From Flavobacteriaceae bacterium (lineage in GTDB: Bacteria; Bacteroidota; Bacteroidia; Flavobacteriales; Flavobacteriaceae), in NCBI GenBank assembly GCA_003443635.1, contig CP031964.1, positions 186,001 through 250,000 on the forward strand: a DNA stretch of 64,000 nucleotides. Direction: 5' to 3'. The translations under genes were made by a program, and so were the position numbers. The notes beneath the pieces were generated by a model that saw nothing but the letters and a program-made list of their open reading frames with translations, made no database searches and was not told the origin of the DNA. Below are positions 26,749 through 35,297 of this stretch, piece by piece (within the stretch, counting starts at the first letter, position 1; the number at the start of each line of letters is the position of its first letter).

Positions 26749-27146
26749 TGAACACCATTCAATCCATAGAACTGTTTGTTGCAATAAATTTATCTATAAT
26801 AGGTTTATCTCATTTTTTACAACCTAAAATCTGGGTAGATTTTTTTACTTATTTGCACTCAAAACAAAATGTAGGGAATATCATTAATGCTCTAATTGCT
26901 TTAGGAATGGGATCTATTATTTTAGCGTTTCATTTTATCTGGTCATGGCCAAGGATACTCATTACGCTTTACGGATTATCACAAGTTGTAAAAGCATTAC
27001 TTTATCTCACATTTCCTTCCGTTGGCATAAAAAGCATGTCGAGAGTTACAATGGAGAAAGCTCATAAATTTAAATGGGCTGGGCTTTTAATGTTTCTTTT
27101 ATCATCTTCAATTTTTTATAATTTAATTCAAACGTCATCGATTTAA
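26748..27146 (+). CDS. Small four-helix membrane protein inside the metal-uptake operon
   Basis: The 132-residue product has about four transmembrane helices (residues roughly 5-24, 45-65, 70-90 and 105-125), connected by short loops. There are no obvious metal-binding motifs beyond single His residues. The layout resembles small DoxX-like proteins, but I cannot assign it with confidence. It starts on the last base of the ATPase gene and lies just before the first permease, so co-expression with the transporter is very likely. It may be an accessory subunit or simply a co-transcribed gene. Confidence 0.6.
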   Translation: MNTIQSIELFVAINLSIIGLSHFLQPKIWVDFFTYLHSKQNVGNIINALIALGMGSIILAFHFIWSWPRILITLYGLSQVVKALLYLTFPSVGIKSMSRVTMEKAHKFKWAGLLMFLLSSSIFYNLIQTSSI

Positions 27147-28264
27147 AAGAATATATACAACTCGTTTTTTCTGATTATACACTCAGGACCATTACACTTG
27201 GCACTGCCATTCTTGGTGCTGTTTGTGGTATGTTAGGTAGTTTTGCCGTCCTTCGAAAACAAAGCTTATTAGGTGATGCGATTTCTCATGCTGCACTACC
27301 TGGAATTGCTATTGCATTTTTAATTACTGGAACAAAAGATAGTAACGTATTATTATTAGGGGCATTGGTTAGCGGGTTAATAGGGACGTTTTGGATTCGA
27401 GGTATTATAACCAAAACACATTTAAAATCAGATACTGCTCTAGGGTTGATTTTATCTCTATTCTTTGGATTTGGAATGTTATTACTCACCTTTATTCAAA
27501 AACAACCCAATGCAAATCAAGCAGGGTTAGATAAATATTTATTTGGGCAAGCAGCAACTTTAATTGAAAGTGATGTTTGGCTAATGGCTATTGTCACAGG
27601 AATTTGTTTACTGATTCTTCTTGTATTTTGGAAAGAATTTAAAATATTGCTTTTTGATGCCGATTATACAAAAACACTTGGATTTAACACGAAGTTCATC
27701 GATATTTTAATTACCAGTTTCATTGTACTTGCTATTGTTTTAGGGTTACAAACTGTAGGTGTTGTATTAATGAGTGCTATGTTATTAGCTCCAGCCGCCG
27801 CTGCACGACAATGGACAAATAGCTTAGCAACAATGGTTTTTTTAGCAGCCCTTTTTGGAGCATTTTCAGGAGTTTTTGGAACAGCAATTAGTGCCAGTCA
27901 AAACAATTTATCTACAGGGCCAGTAATTGTAATTGTAGCTGGTGTATTTGTTTTATTTTCATTTATATTTTCTCCTAGTCGTGGATTACTATTTAAGCAA
28001 ATTAGATTTATTAAAAACAGGCGTGACTTACAATTACATAAAACCCTAGCGTTTATGCACAATATAGCAGAAACACATGATGATATTTCACATCCACATA
28101 CTATAAAAATTTTAAACAATTTTCAAGGTTATACTAAAGGGACACTCAAAAAGTTAGTAGATAAAAACTATGTAACGCTTCAAGGCAATATGTGGAGTTT
28201 AACAGAAGAAGGGTTTAAAATGGCTTCAAATTTATATAATCAATTAACTAAAAATAATGAGTAG
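27137..28264 (+). CDS. Metal ABC transporter permease with C-terminal winged-helix-like tail (non-standard start)
   Basis: An ABC-3 family permease with about eight to nine helices (SFAVLRKQSLLGDAISHAAL is the conserved early segment). The first ATG, at 27230, would delete the first helix. Upstream the frame stays open as DLKEYIQLVFSDYTLRTITL back to a stop at 27119, and that stretch has no ATG, GTG or TTG. By comparison with remembered homologs (MDL.KYI.LVFSDYTLRTI) the start should be the ATC at 27137. After the membrane part, residues about 290-375 (FMHNIAETHDDI, TKGTLKKLVDKNYVTLQGNM, SLTEEGFKMA) form a DtxR/MarR-like winged-helix tail. Confidence 0.85.
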   Translation: MDLKEYIQLVFSDYTLRTITLGTAILGAVCGMLGSFAVLRKQSLLGDAISHAALPGIAIAFLITGTKDSNVLLLGALVSGLIGTFWIRGIITKTHLKSDTALGLILSLFFGFGMLLLTFIQKQPNANQAGLDKYLFGQAATLIESDVWLMAIVTGICLLILLVFWKEFKILLFDADYTKTLGFNTKFIDILITSFIVLAIVLGLQTVGVVLMSAMLLAPAAAARQWTNSLATMVFLAALFGAFSGVFGTAISASQNNLSTGPVIVIVAGVFVLFSFIFSPSRGLLFKQIRFIKNRRDLQLHKTLAFMHNIAETHDDISHPHTIKILNNFQGYTKGTLKKLVDKNYVTLQGNMWSLTEEGFKMASNLYNQLTKNNE

Positions 28265-29417
28265 CGCACAGATAGAAATACAAATTATTGCAAGTATTGT
28301 AGCCATTGCTTGTGCTATTCCAGGAACGTTTTTAGTACTTCGTAAAATGGCAATGATTAGTGATGCCATTAGTCATTCTATACTTCCTGGTATTGTTGTT
28401 GGTTTTTTTATTACACAAGATTTAAATTCACCAGTATTGATTTTATTAGCTGCAGTTACTGGAGTTATTACCGTTATTTTAGTAGAATACATTCAAAAAA
28501 CAGGACTAGTAAAAGAAGACACAGCTATTGGTTTAGTTTTCCCGATACTTTTTAGCATAGGTGTGATTCTAATCGCTAAAAACGCTAATGATGTTCATTT
28601 AGATATTGATGCAGTGTTATTAGGGGAATTAGCTTTTGCACCTTTTGACAGATTAATTATTGCTAGTATTGATATAGGGCCGAAATCGTTATGGATTATT
28701 GGTTCTATTCTAATTATTTCCTTAGGACTATTAATTGCATTTTTTAAAGAACTAAAAGTAAGTACGTTTGATGCTGGCTTAGCAGCATCCTTAGGGTTTC
28801 CTCCAGTTATAATGCATTATGGTTTAATGACTGTTTCATCGGTTACTACTGTAGGTGCATTTGATGCCGTTGGTGCAATTTTAGTTGTCGCTTTAATGAT
28901 TGCTCCAGCTGCCACTGCCTATTTGTTAACTACCGATTTAAAGAAAATGTTACTTTACTCTATCTGTTTTGGTGTTTTTAGTGCTATTTCAGGGTATTGG
29001 CTAGCACACTGGTTAGACGCATCTATTGCAGGTTCAATTACCACTATGTTAGGCTTGTTATTTTTAACTGTTTATTTATTTGCTCCAGGCAAAGGAATTA
29101 TTGCAGTATTGTATAGAGAAAAACAGCAGCGTACAGAAGTCTCTTTACTCACATTTTTATTGCATTTACGAAATCATAGCGAGAAAAGTGAACGTCATGT
29201 AAATCATCTTAACGAACATATTAATTGGCAAAAAGTACGTTCAAAAACAGTGTTAGATCTAGCACTTAAGAATAATATGATTCTTATTAATGATGATATC
29301 GTTTCTTTAACTGAAAAAGGAACATTATTTACTTCTCAAGCTATAGATTATATCATCACTAATGAAGATTCTGAAATTGAACATATGAAAGATGATTTCT
29401 TTTTATTTAGAGGATAA
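28257..29417 (+). CDS. Second metal ABC transporter permease with winged-helix-like tail
   Basis: The 386-residue product is a second ABC-3 type permease (FLVLRKMAMISDAISHSILP near the N-terminus, helices to about residue 285). A soluble tail follows (SLLTFLLHLRNHSEK, RSKTVLDLALKNNMILINDD, SLTEKGTLFTSQAIDY) that resembles the winged-helix part of iron-dependent regulators. The first permease has a similar tail. Permeases with regulator-like tails occur in Bacteroidota metal importers. The tail might sense metal or interact with the ATPase; this is unproven. The start overlaps the previous stop by 8 bp (ATGAGTAG). Confidence 0.9.
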   Translation: MSSAQIEIQIIASIVAIACAIPGTFLVLRKMAMISDAISHSILPGIVVGFFITQDLNSPVLILLAAVTGVITVILVEYIQKTGLVKEDTAIGLVFPILFSIGVILIAKNANDVHLDIDAVLLGELAFAPFDRLIIASIDIGPKSLWIIGSILIISLGLLIAFFKELKVSTFDAGLAASLGFPPVIMHYGLMTVSSVTTVGAFDAVGAILVVALMIAPAATAYLLTTDLKKMLLYSICFGVFSAISGYWLAHWLDASIAGSITTMLGLLFLTVYLFAPGKGIIAVLYREKQQRTEVSLLTFLLHLRNHSEKSERHVNHLNEHINWQKVRSKTVLDLALKNNMILINDDIVSLTEKGTLFTSQAIDYIITNEDSEIEHMKDDFFLFRG

Positions 29418-29448
29418 TCTAATTACTACTCTTAATTTAATGATTGTA

Positions 29449-29979
29449 CTATTCAATAGCATCAGTATCATCGTCAATTTTTACTAACAACGAATCCATC
29501 TCTATCCTTTGAAGTTCCATTACTAATTCTGAGCGATCCCAATAACCATATTCTCGTACAATCTTACCATCTACAAACTGGGTTGTTGTGTGTACTGGAA
29601 TAATAATTTCTTTATTGTTCGCTTTAAGATGTCCTGCCCATAGTCCCCAAAAGTTCACCCAAGTTTTTCCCTGATCATCAATAATCATTTCGTATTCTCG
29701 ATTTTCATCTTCAAACGCTCTAGTCGAAAAATCAATATCGTTTTTTAAATAATACTCTTGTAAATCTTTTGGTGTAAGAATATCTACTCTAGAATTATGA
29801 TAAATTTTAGCAGTATCAGCATATCGTAAAGTTAAACTATCCCATTTTTGATAATCATAATCGTTAAGTACTCCTTTAACAATATCAATTTCTGGTGAGT
29901 TTTGAGTATATCGTTTTGAATTATTTTGGCAAGAAACGAATACAAGTATTGCTAAACTTAATAACACTAATTTTTTCAT
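29449..29979 (-). CDS. NTF2/SnoaL-like lipoprotein, function unknown
   Basis: The 176-residue lipoprotein has lipobox VFVSC (about Cys17). The mature domain follows the NTF2-like cone-fold pattern: a helix with VKGVLNDYDYQKWDSLTLRY, ADTAKIYHNSR, then strands ending HTTTQFVDGKIVREYGYWDR. The SnoaL-like group includes many enzymes and binding proteins, and no catalytic residues can be assigned here. It is transcribed alone and converges on the metal-uptake operon. An imperfect palindrome, TATGTGA-T-TCACATA, lies 58 bp upstream of its start (30037-30051) and may be a regulatory site. Confidence 0.75.
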   Translation of the reverse strand: MKKLVLLSLAILVFVSCQNNSKRYTQNSPEIDIVKGVLNDYDYQKWDSLTLRYADTAKIYHNSRVDILTPKDLQEYYLKNDIDFSTRAFEDENREYEMIIDDQGKTWVNFWGLWAGHLKANNKEIIIPVHTTTQFVDGKIVREYGYWDRSELVMELQRIEMDSLLVKIDDDTDAIE

Positions 29980-30217
29980 GACATTACATTTTAAATTAAA
30001 ACCTATAACAAAACAAATAGTGGTAGGAGTTCACTATATGTGATTCACATAAAGTTATGTGTTTCATAAAGATACAAAAAAATGTAATATTTATCTATAA
30101 ATAGAAATTCGTGAAATTATAGTTATAAAAACCTATTTCATATAAAACTAAATCAGTAGTATTATTTTCCTTTGAAGTATTGAAAATTTTGACTATATCT
30201 TGTTTCTAATTTTAAAA

Positions 30218-31006
30218 TTAAAACCCTCGTTCTTTTTGCAATCGTTCATAAGCTTCTTGTACTTGTCTGAATTTTTGCTCTGCTCCTTGTTGGTGTTCTT
30301 TTCCTAAATGAATCACTTTATCAGGATGATATTTTTTCGCCATTTTACGATATGCTTTTTTAACTTCATCATCAGTAGCAGATTTACTAATTTCTAGGAT
30401 TTTATAAGCATTCTCACTACTGTTATAAAACATTGCTTTAATACTTTCGAAATCTCTAGAATTAATTCCTAAATAACCAGCTATCGTATAAATCTGACGA
30501 ACTTCGTCTTCAGTTACCAGTTCATCTGCTTTAGCAATTCCGAATAAAAAATGCATCAATTGTAAACGTGATGGATGATCCATCATTTGTTTAATTTGTA
30601 AGCATACTTGTCGTGTAGATATATTTTGTTTCGAAATGTTTTTAAATAACTTAAAAGCATGATTTGCACGTTCGCTACCATACATACTATTAAATTGCTG
30701 GCGAACAAAATCTAATTCGCGTTGGTCTTGTTTACCATCGGCTTTAATAATTATAGAAGCTAGAATTAATAAACTTACTTCAAAATCACCAGATTGTGTT
30801 TTAGGTTGTTGTTGCGTTCTTGAGCCTCTTGTGTTATAAGCATTTTGTTGGCGCCTACGATATTCTTGGCGTTCTCCAATTAAACGATCTCTATTTCCGC
30901 TTGATGCTGAATCAAACATACTTCCTATAGCTAGCCCTATAATTGCACCTATTGGGCCTCCAAAAGACCAACCTAAAGCACCTCCTATCCACTTTGAAAA
31001 ACTCAC
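30218..31006 (-). CDS. TerB/DnaJ-domain protein (DjlA-like)
   Basis: The 262-residue product begins with a Gly-rich hydrophobic segment ([20 protein letters not shown]). A TerB-like helical domain follows (about 75-180; [20 protein letters not shown]), and the C-terminal J domain has the HPD motif in [17 protein letters not shown]. The order is that of DjlA-type co-chaperones, which stimulate DnaK ATPase at the membrane. The N-terminal segment is shorter than in E. coli DjlA. It is transcribed alone, divergently from the bacilliredoxin gene, with 183 bp between the starts. Confidence 0.88.
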   Translation of the reverse strand: MSFSKWIGGALGWSFGGPIGAIIGLAIGSMFDSASSGNRDRLIGERQEYRRRQQNAYNTRGSRTQQQPKTQSGDFEVSLLILASIIIKADGKQDQRELDFVRQQFNSMYGSERANHAFKLFKNISKQNISTRQVCLQIKQMMDHPSRLQLMHFLFGIAKADELVTEDEVRQIYTIAGYLGINSRDFESIKAMFYNSSENAYKILEISKSATDDEVKKAYRKMAKKYHPDKVIHLGKEHQQGAEQKFRQVQEAYERLQKERGF

Positions 31007-31142
31007 GTAAGTAATATATTTTAATTAAGATCAAACCTACACATTTTACTTTTAAAAAGAAAAAATGTATTTAGTAAGTTTTTTAACTCAACCTTTACTA
31101 TATAGTTAGTAGATTACATAGTTCTTTTGTTACACAATTATG

Positions 31143-31150
31143 TATCTTTG
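31143..31150 (+). promoter_or_regulatory. -7 box of the bacilliredoxin gene
   Basis: TATCTTTG fits TAnnTTTG and lies 39 bp before the ATG at 31190. Confidence 0.5.
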
Positions 31151-31189
31151 TAGTCTAATTTTTTTTATAAAATATAAAATTTCAAAAAT

Positions 31190-31600
31190 ATGTATCCAGC
31201 AGATTTAGTAAAACCTATGCGAGAAGATTTAACCAATGTTGGTTTTGAAGAGTTACAAACTGTTGAAGCTGTAGATGCGGCTTTAACAAAAGAAGGAACA
31301 ACTCTGGTTGTTGTAAATTCAGTTTGTGGTTGTGCAGCAGCTAATGCACGCCCTGGAGCGCGTTTATCATTGCAAAATGCAAAACGCCCAACTAATTTAG
31401 TAACCGTTTTCGCAGGGGTTGATGCAGATGCTACCAATGCAGCAAGAGGTTATATGATTCCGTTTCCACCAAGTTCACCAAGTATAGCTTTATTTAAAGA
31501 TGGCGAATTGGTGCATATGTTAGAGCGACATCATATTGAAGGTCGTCCAGCTGATTTAATTGCTGAAAACCTTATGGACGCTTATAACGATCATTGCTAA
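31190..31600 (+). CDS. Bacilliredoxin (BrxA/BrxB, YphP/YqiW family)
   Basis: The 136-residue thioredoxin-fold protein carries the signature CGC motif (Cys46 and Cys48 in NSVCGCAAANARPG). The segment FPPSSPSIALFKDGELVHML matches the family's cis-Pro and last-strand region. Bacilliredoxins remove bacillithiol or similar thiols from oxidised proteins. The length is typical. It is a single gene with its own promoter box and a terminator at 31627. Confidence 0.93.
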   Translation: MYPADLVKPMREDLTNVGFEELQTVEAVDAALTKEGTTLVVVNSVCGCAAANARPGARLSLQNAKRPTNLVTVFAGVDADATNAARGYMIPFPPSSPSIALFKDGELVHMLERHHIEGRPADLIAENLMDAYNDHC

Positions 31601-31626
31601 AAATATCTATCTAATTTTTATCAAAT

Positions 31627-31659
31627 AAAGAGTTATGCTTAAAAAGTATAGCTCTTTTT
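31627..31659 (+). terminator. Rho-independent terminator after bacilliredoxin
   Basis: The stem AAAGAGTTAT / ATAGCTCTTT (one G-T pair) is followed by T residues. It lies 27 bp after the stop codon. Confidence 0.6.
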
Positions 31660-31710
31660 ACTTGTTAAGGTTTTGTTAATTTTTTTGTATCTTAGTCAAA
31701 AGCGCAAAAA

Positions 31711-32118
31711 ATGAAAACCTACTATAATTATCAGTTTCTTATTATTTTTAGCTTCTTACTTTTCATCAATTGTAATTCAAATGAGGCAGATATATTTGAA
31801 TCTTCTTTTAATGAAGAACTAGGTATTTTAAATGAATTGCGTATTGATATTCAGACATTAGCACAAACTTCTACCTGCGATTCAAATACTGAATGCCGTT
31901 TTATAAATTTAGGTAATAAGCCATGCGGAGGACCTGAAACTTATATTATATACTCAACATCTATAGATACAGAAAAGTTAGAACAAATGGTAGTTTCATT
32001 TAACTTAAAACAAAGAATATTTAACGATCGTTGGCAACCGTTATCTTCAAATTGCACATCTCCTAAGCTTCCAATAGGGTTTAATTGTGAGAGGAATACT
32101 TGTACACCAATCTTTTAA
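31711..32118 (+). CDS. Cys-rich lipoprotein, function unknown
   Basis: The 135-residue product has lipobox LFINC (about Cys21). The mature part contains six Cys in a regular pattern (STCDSNTECRF, GNKPCGGPETYIIYS, SSNCTSP, FNCERNTC), which suggests disulfides in the periplasm or at the surface. The central CGGPETY(I/L)(I/V)YS segment seems familiar from small Bacteroidota proteins, but I cannot name the family. It is a single gene between the bacilliredoxin terminator and the acyltransferase promoter box. Confidence 0.65.
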   Translation: MKTYYNYQFLIIFSFLLFINCNSNEADIFESSFNEELGILNELRIDIQTLAQTSTCDSNTECRFINLGNKPCGGPETYIIYSTSIDTEKLEQMVVSFNLKQRIFNDRWQPLSSNCTSPKLPIGFNCERNTCTPIF

Positions 32119-32141
32119 ATAGAAACCTTGTGTCTTTTTTT

Positions 32142-32149
32142 TACTTTTG
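32142..32149 (+). promoter_or_regulatory. -7 box of the plsC-like gene
   Basis: TACTTTTG fits TAnnTTTG and lies 24 bp before the ATG at 32174. Confidence 0.45.
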
Positions 32150-32173
32150 TGCTATAAATTGCCAATTTAAAAA

Positions 32174-32911
32174 ATGCAGAAGCTTTTATCTTATCCTCTA
32201 ACACTTATTTATTTTGTATGCTTCGGATTAATATTACTCATTTTTCACCCTATACAATGGTTATGTTTTAATCTTTTTGGGTACACCCTCCATAAAAAGA
32301 GTGTAGATATACTTCAGTTCTTTTTAATGCGAAGTACAAATATTATCGGTACGCGATATAGTTTTAACAATCCTTATCAAATTCCGACAAACAAACCTTT
32401 AATTATTGTTGTCAATCATCAAAGTTTATATGATATCCCACCTATTATTTGGTATATGCGCAAACATCATGCTAAATTTATTAGTAAAAAAGAATTAGGA
32501 AAAGGCATTCCAAGTGTTTCATATAATTTACGCCATGGAGGATCGGTTTTAATTGACAGGAAAAATGCCAAAGAAGCTGTTAATGCTATACAGGATTTTG
32601 CAAAATATATTGAAACAAATAAGCGTGCTGCCGTTATTTTCCCTGAAGGTACTCGCAGCCGTGATGGGAAATCAAAAAAATTTCAATCTAAAGGATTAAT
32701 AGCTCTTTTTGAAAATATTCCCTCTGCAATCGTAGTACCTATAACTATTAATAACTCATGGAAAATGATACGATATGGTAAGTTTCCTATGGGCTTAGGT
32801 ACACATATAAAATATACGGTTCACCAACCCATTACTTTAGAAAACCAAGATCATCTTAAGCTTATTGAAACTATTGAACATCAAATTACTGAAGCCATTA
32901 TAAATGACTAA
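32174..32911 (+). CDS. 1-acyl-sn-glycerol-3-phosphate acyltransferase (PlsC-like)
   Basis: The 245-residue membrane-associated acyltransferase has the catalytic motif NHQSLYD (His82 and Asp87) and the phosphate-binding motif FPEGTRSRDG. An N-terminal hydrophobic helix (about 9-27) anchors it to the inner membrane. It would transfer the second acyl chain to lysophosphatidic acid to make phosphatidic acid. Other lysophospholipid acyltransferases share these motifs, so the acceptor is inferred. Its stop overlaps the start of the HD hydrolase gene by 8 bp (ATGACTAA). Confidence 0.88.
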   Translation: MQKLLSYPLTLIYFVCFGLILLIFHPIQWLCFNLFGYTLHKKSVDILQFFLMRSTNIIGTRYSFNNPYQIPTNKPLIIVVNHQSLYDIPPIIWYMRKHHAKFISKKELGKGIPSVSYNLRHGGSVLIDRKNAKEAVNAIQDFAKYIETNKRAAVIFPEGTRSRDGKSKKFQSKGLIALFENIPSAIVVPITINNSWKMIRYGKFPMGLGTHIKYTVHQPITLENQDHLKLIETIEHQITEAIIND

Positions 32912-33560
32912 TTCACAACTTATAAATCGCACAAAAGATTTTGTAAAAACTATTTTAAAAGATGCAGAAGGAGGTCATGACTGGTTTCATGTTGAACGCG
33001 TATATAACAATACGATGCTTATTGCCAAAAATGAAAATATTAATTTTACTATAGTTACTCTTGCAGCCTTACTACATGATATTGCAGATAGTAAATTTCA
33101 TAATGGAGATGAAACTATTGGTCCAGAACTAGCACGAGAATTTCTATTTCAACAAAATGTAGATTCAGTAATTATAGAACATGTGATAAAAATTATTGAA
33201 AACATATCTTTTAAATCGTCTTTAGAAGGTGAAGAAAAATTTAATTCGCCAGAATTAAGTGTTGTTCAAGACGCAGATCGTTTGGATGCTATTGGTGCTA
33301 TTGGTATAGCAAGATGTTTTAATTATGGTGGATTTAAAAATAGAGTAATTTACAATCCAGAAGTCATTCCAAATCTTAATATGAGTAAAGTAGAATATAA
33401 AGCTTCGACAGCGCCTAGTATTAATCATTTTTATGAAAAACTACTCTTACTTAAAGATAAAATGAATACCAAAACTGGTAAACAAATAGCAATGGAACGT
33501 CACCAATTTATGGAATTGTATTTAAAACAGTTTTATGCAGAATGGGAAGGTGAAAAATAA
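32904..33560 (+). CDS. HD-domain phosphohydrolase
   Basis: The 218-residue cytoplasmic protein has HD-superfamily metal ligands in GGHDWFHVERV, LLHDIADSKFHNGDE and VVQDADRLDAIGAIG. The arrangement is that of the small YedJ/YpgQ-type HD hydrolases, some of which act on nucleotides; the substrate is not known here. It is translationally coupled to the plsC-like gene. Its stop is directly adjacent to the stop of the convergent sigma factor gene (33560/33561). Confidence 0.88.
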   Translation: MTNSQLINRTKDFVKTILKDAEGGHDWFHVERVYNNTMLIAKNENINFTIVTLAALLHDIADSKFHNGDETIGPELAREFLFQQNVDSVIIEHVIKIIENISFKSSLEGEEKFNSPELSVVQDADRLDAIGAIGIARCFNYGGFKNRVIYNPEVIPNLNMSKVEYKASTAPSINHFYEKLLLLKDKMNTKTGKQIAMERHQFMELYLKQFYAEWEGEK

Positions 33561-34820
33561 CTATTTTAAAGCTTTAATCTTTTTTTTAAGATGTTTTATT
33601 TCCATCTCATTTTCAGATAAATCTATTGCTTTCTCTAAAGCCATTTTAGAGAGTTTATTTTCTTCTAAATCTTTATAAAGTTCTCCTTTTATAGAATAAA
33701 AAAGTGTGTTCTTTAATGCATTTGCCTCTGCTTTGTATTTATTTAATGCAATCAATCCTTTTTGAGCGCCATAAAGTTTATAATAAGGTATAATTCTATT
33801 CAACCCTATAATTGGAGAGTATTGATGTTTTAATTGTAAATCATATAAATATAAAATGCTTTTCCAATCTGTTTTATTGAATGTTTTAGCAGTGCAATGA
33901 TAATATGATATTGCTGCTTGTAAATAATAAGAAGATGGAAAAATATTTTTATTAGTAGCCAAATTTAAATGTTTAATTCCTAAAGCAATAAGCTCTTTAT
34001 CATACTTTAATCTATCTTGGTGTTCTAAGTCTACTAACTCATTAAACGCATTTATTCTTGCTTCAAATCTTGAGGTGTGAAAGCACATTAATGCTATTAA
34101 AGCATAAGTTTCTTGAGATTGTTGAATCTTATTTTCTAAAAGAAGTAATCCCAGTCTTATAGCCTCAAAACAAATATCTTTCTTTATAATACTTTCTCCT
34201 GAACTTGCTTTATACCCTTCAGAGAACAATAAATAAATTACTTTTAAAACTATATGTATTCGTGAAGATAATCCTAATTCTATAGGGGTTTCTATGGTTT
34301 TAACATGTTTTTTAAATTGTTGTTTAGCTCTAGTAAACGATTTGGCAACAGTATCTTCTTTTTTTAATAGTGCTCTTGAAATTTCTTTATTACTAAAACC
34401 TCCTATTAGTTTTAAACTCAATATAATTTGATAGTTAATTGATAGTGAAGGGTTACAACATGCAAAAATCATTTTTAATTGATTATCATTAATTGTGTTA
34501 TTTAAAAAAACATCTTCCTGTTCATCATTTACTTGATCAATCGTTTGATTTAAATTGTTTTGAAGATCACTTTTTTTATCTCTTCTCATCATATCGATGA
34601 TGTTATTATTAGATACACGAAGCAGCCAAGCCGTGGGGTTATCTGGAATATTTTTATAAGCCCAAACTTGCATAGCTTTTAATAAAGCGTCTTGAACCGC
34701 ATCTTCAACTTTTTCGATATTAGTAGTCCCAAATCTGTGTATTAAGATTGCTATAATCTTTCCATATTCGTGGCGAAATATATGATCAAGAGCATCATTA
34801 TTTGTTTTTTGATGATTCAT
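33561..34820 (-). CDS. ECF sigma factor of the SigJ-like/ECF42 type with C-terminal TPR-like region
   Basis: The 419-residue product has sigma region 2 (about 10-75; DAVQDALLKAMQVW, LLRVSNNNIIDMMRRDKK) and region 4 (about 115-165; GGFSNKEISRALLKKEDTVA). A long helical extension of about 240 residues follows, ending in TPR-like repeats. Sigma factors with such tails form a group (ECF42) that is encoded beside DGPF/YCII-domain proteins instead of anti-sigma factors. The neighbour at 34884 is exactly such a protein. The tail may control activity. Targets are unknown; the YCII gene is the likeliest. Confidence 0.88.
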   Translation of the reverse strand: MNHQKTNNDALDHIFRHEYGKIIAILIHRFGTTNIEKVEDAVQDALLKAMQVWAYKNIPDNPTAWLLRVSNNNIIDMMRRDKKSDLQNNLNQTIDQVNDEQEDVFLNNTINDNQLKMIFACCNPSLSINYQIILSLKLIGGFSNKEISRALLKKEDTVAKSFTRAKQQFKKHVKTIETPIELGLSSRIHIVLKVIYLLFSEGYKASSGESIIKKDICFEAIRLGLLLLENKIQQSQETYALIALMCFHTSRFEARINAFNELVDLEHQDRLKYDKELIALGIKHLNLATNKNIFPSSYYLQAAISYYHCTAKTFNKTDWKSILYLYDLQLKHQYSPIIGLNRIIPYYKLYGAQKGLIALNKYKAEANALKNTLFYSIKGELYKDLEENKLSKMALEKAIDLSENEMEIKHLKKKIKALK

Positions 34821-34833
34821 TCTATAAAAATAA

Positions 34834-34864
34834 AAAAGTCCGAAATAACAATATTCGGACTTTT
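34834..34864. terminator. Bidirectional terminator between the YCII and sigma factor genes
   Basis: The stem AAAAGTCCGAA / TTCGGACTTTT is an 11-bp perfect match with a 9-nt loop, flanked by A and T runs. On the minus strand it follows the YCII gene, and it lies in the 5' leader of the sigma gene. Confidence 0.65.
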
Positions 34865-34883
34865 GCTAAATACCATTGAAGGT

Positions 34884-35231
34884 TTATATATTCATCGACA
34901 TTATTTCTCTCACTTCAACATTACCATGATGCTCAAAAATTGGACAGCCTTTTGAAATCTCTACTGCTCCATTTAAATTTTCGGCAGTAACAATCAGATA
35001 ACCTCCAACAACTTCTGCTCCTTCAGCAAATGGTCCATCAGTAATAATTTCACCTGATTTCTCTACGACTTTACCTTCTTTAGCTAGTGGTAGTCCATCT
35101 ACCAATTGCCCATTCTCTTTTAATCCTCCCATCCAAGCTCCCCATTTTTGCATATGATCCTGCATTTCCTCTGGTGATTGTTGAATTCTTGCTGCGTCTC
35201 CTCCTCTAAATAAAAATAAAAAATTGCTCAT
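34884..35231 (-). CDS. YCII/DGPF-domain protein
   Basis: The 115-residue protein has the DGPF motif (residues 65-68 in EIITDGPFAEGAE) and the helix-strand pattern of YciI-like ferredoxin-fold proteins. Such proteins accompany ECF42 sigma factors, and their biochemical role is unclear. It lies upstream of the sigma gene on the same strand, with a hairpin in the 63-bp gap, so the two may be transcribed separately or by partial read-through. Confidence 0.88.
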   Translation of the reverse strand: MSNFLFLFRGGDAARIQQSPEEMQDHMQKWGAWMGGLKENGQLVDGLPLAKEGKVVEKSGEIITDGPFAEGAEVVGGYLIVTAENLNGAVEISKGCPIFEHHGNVEVREIMSMNI

Positions 35232-35297
35232 AATATTTAAGTTTTAATATATTATTTATAGTAAAGACGAACATTTCTTCTTTTTTTGGACAATTTT

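Noticed and set aside
30037..30051. Palindrome TATGTGA-T-TCACATA as a CRP/FNR site
   Set aside because: The half-sites are CRP-like but the 1-bp spacer does not fit the usual 6-bp (CRP) or 4-bp (FNR) spacing. It is kept only as a possible operator mentioned with the lipoprotein.
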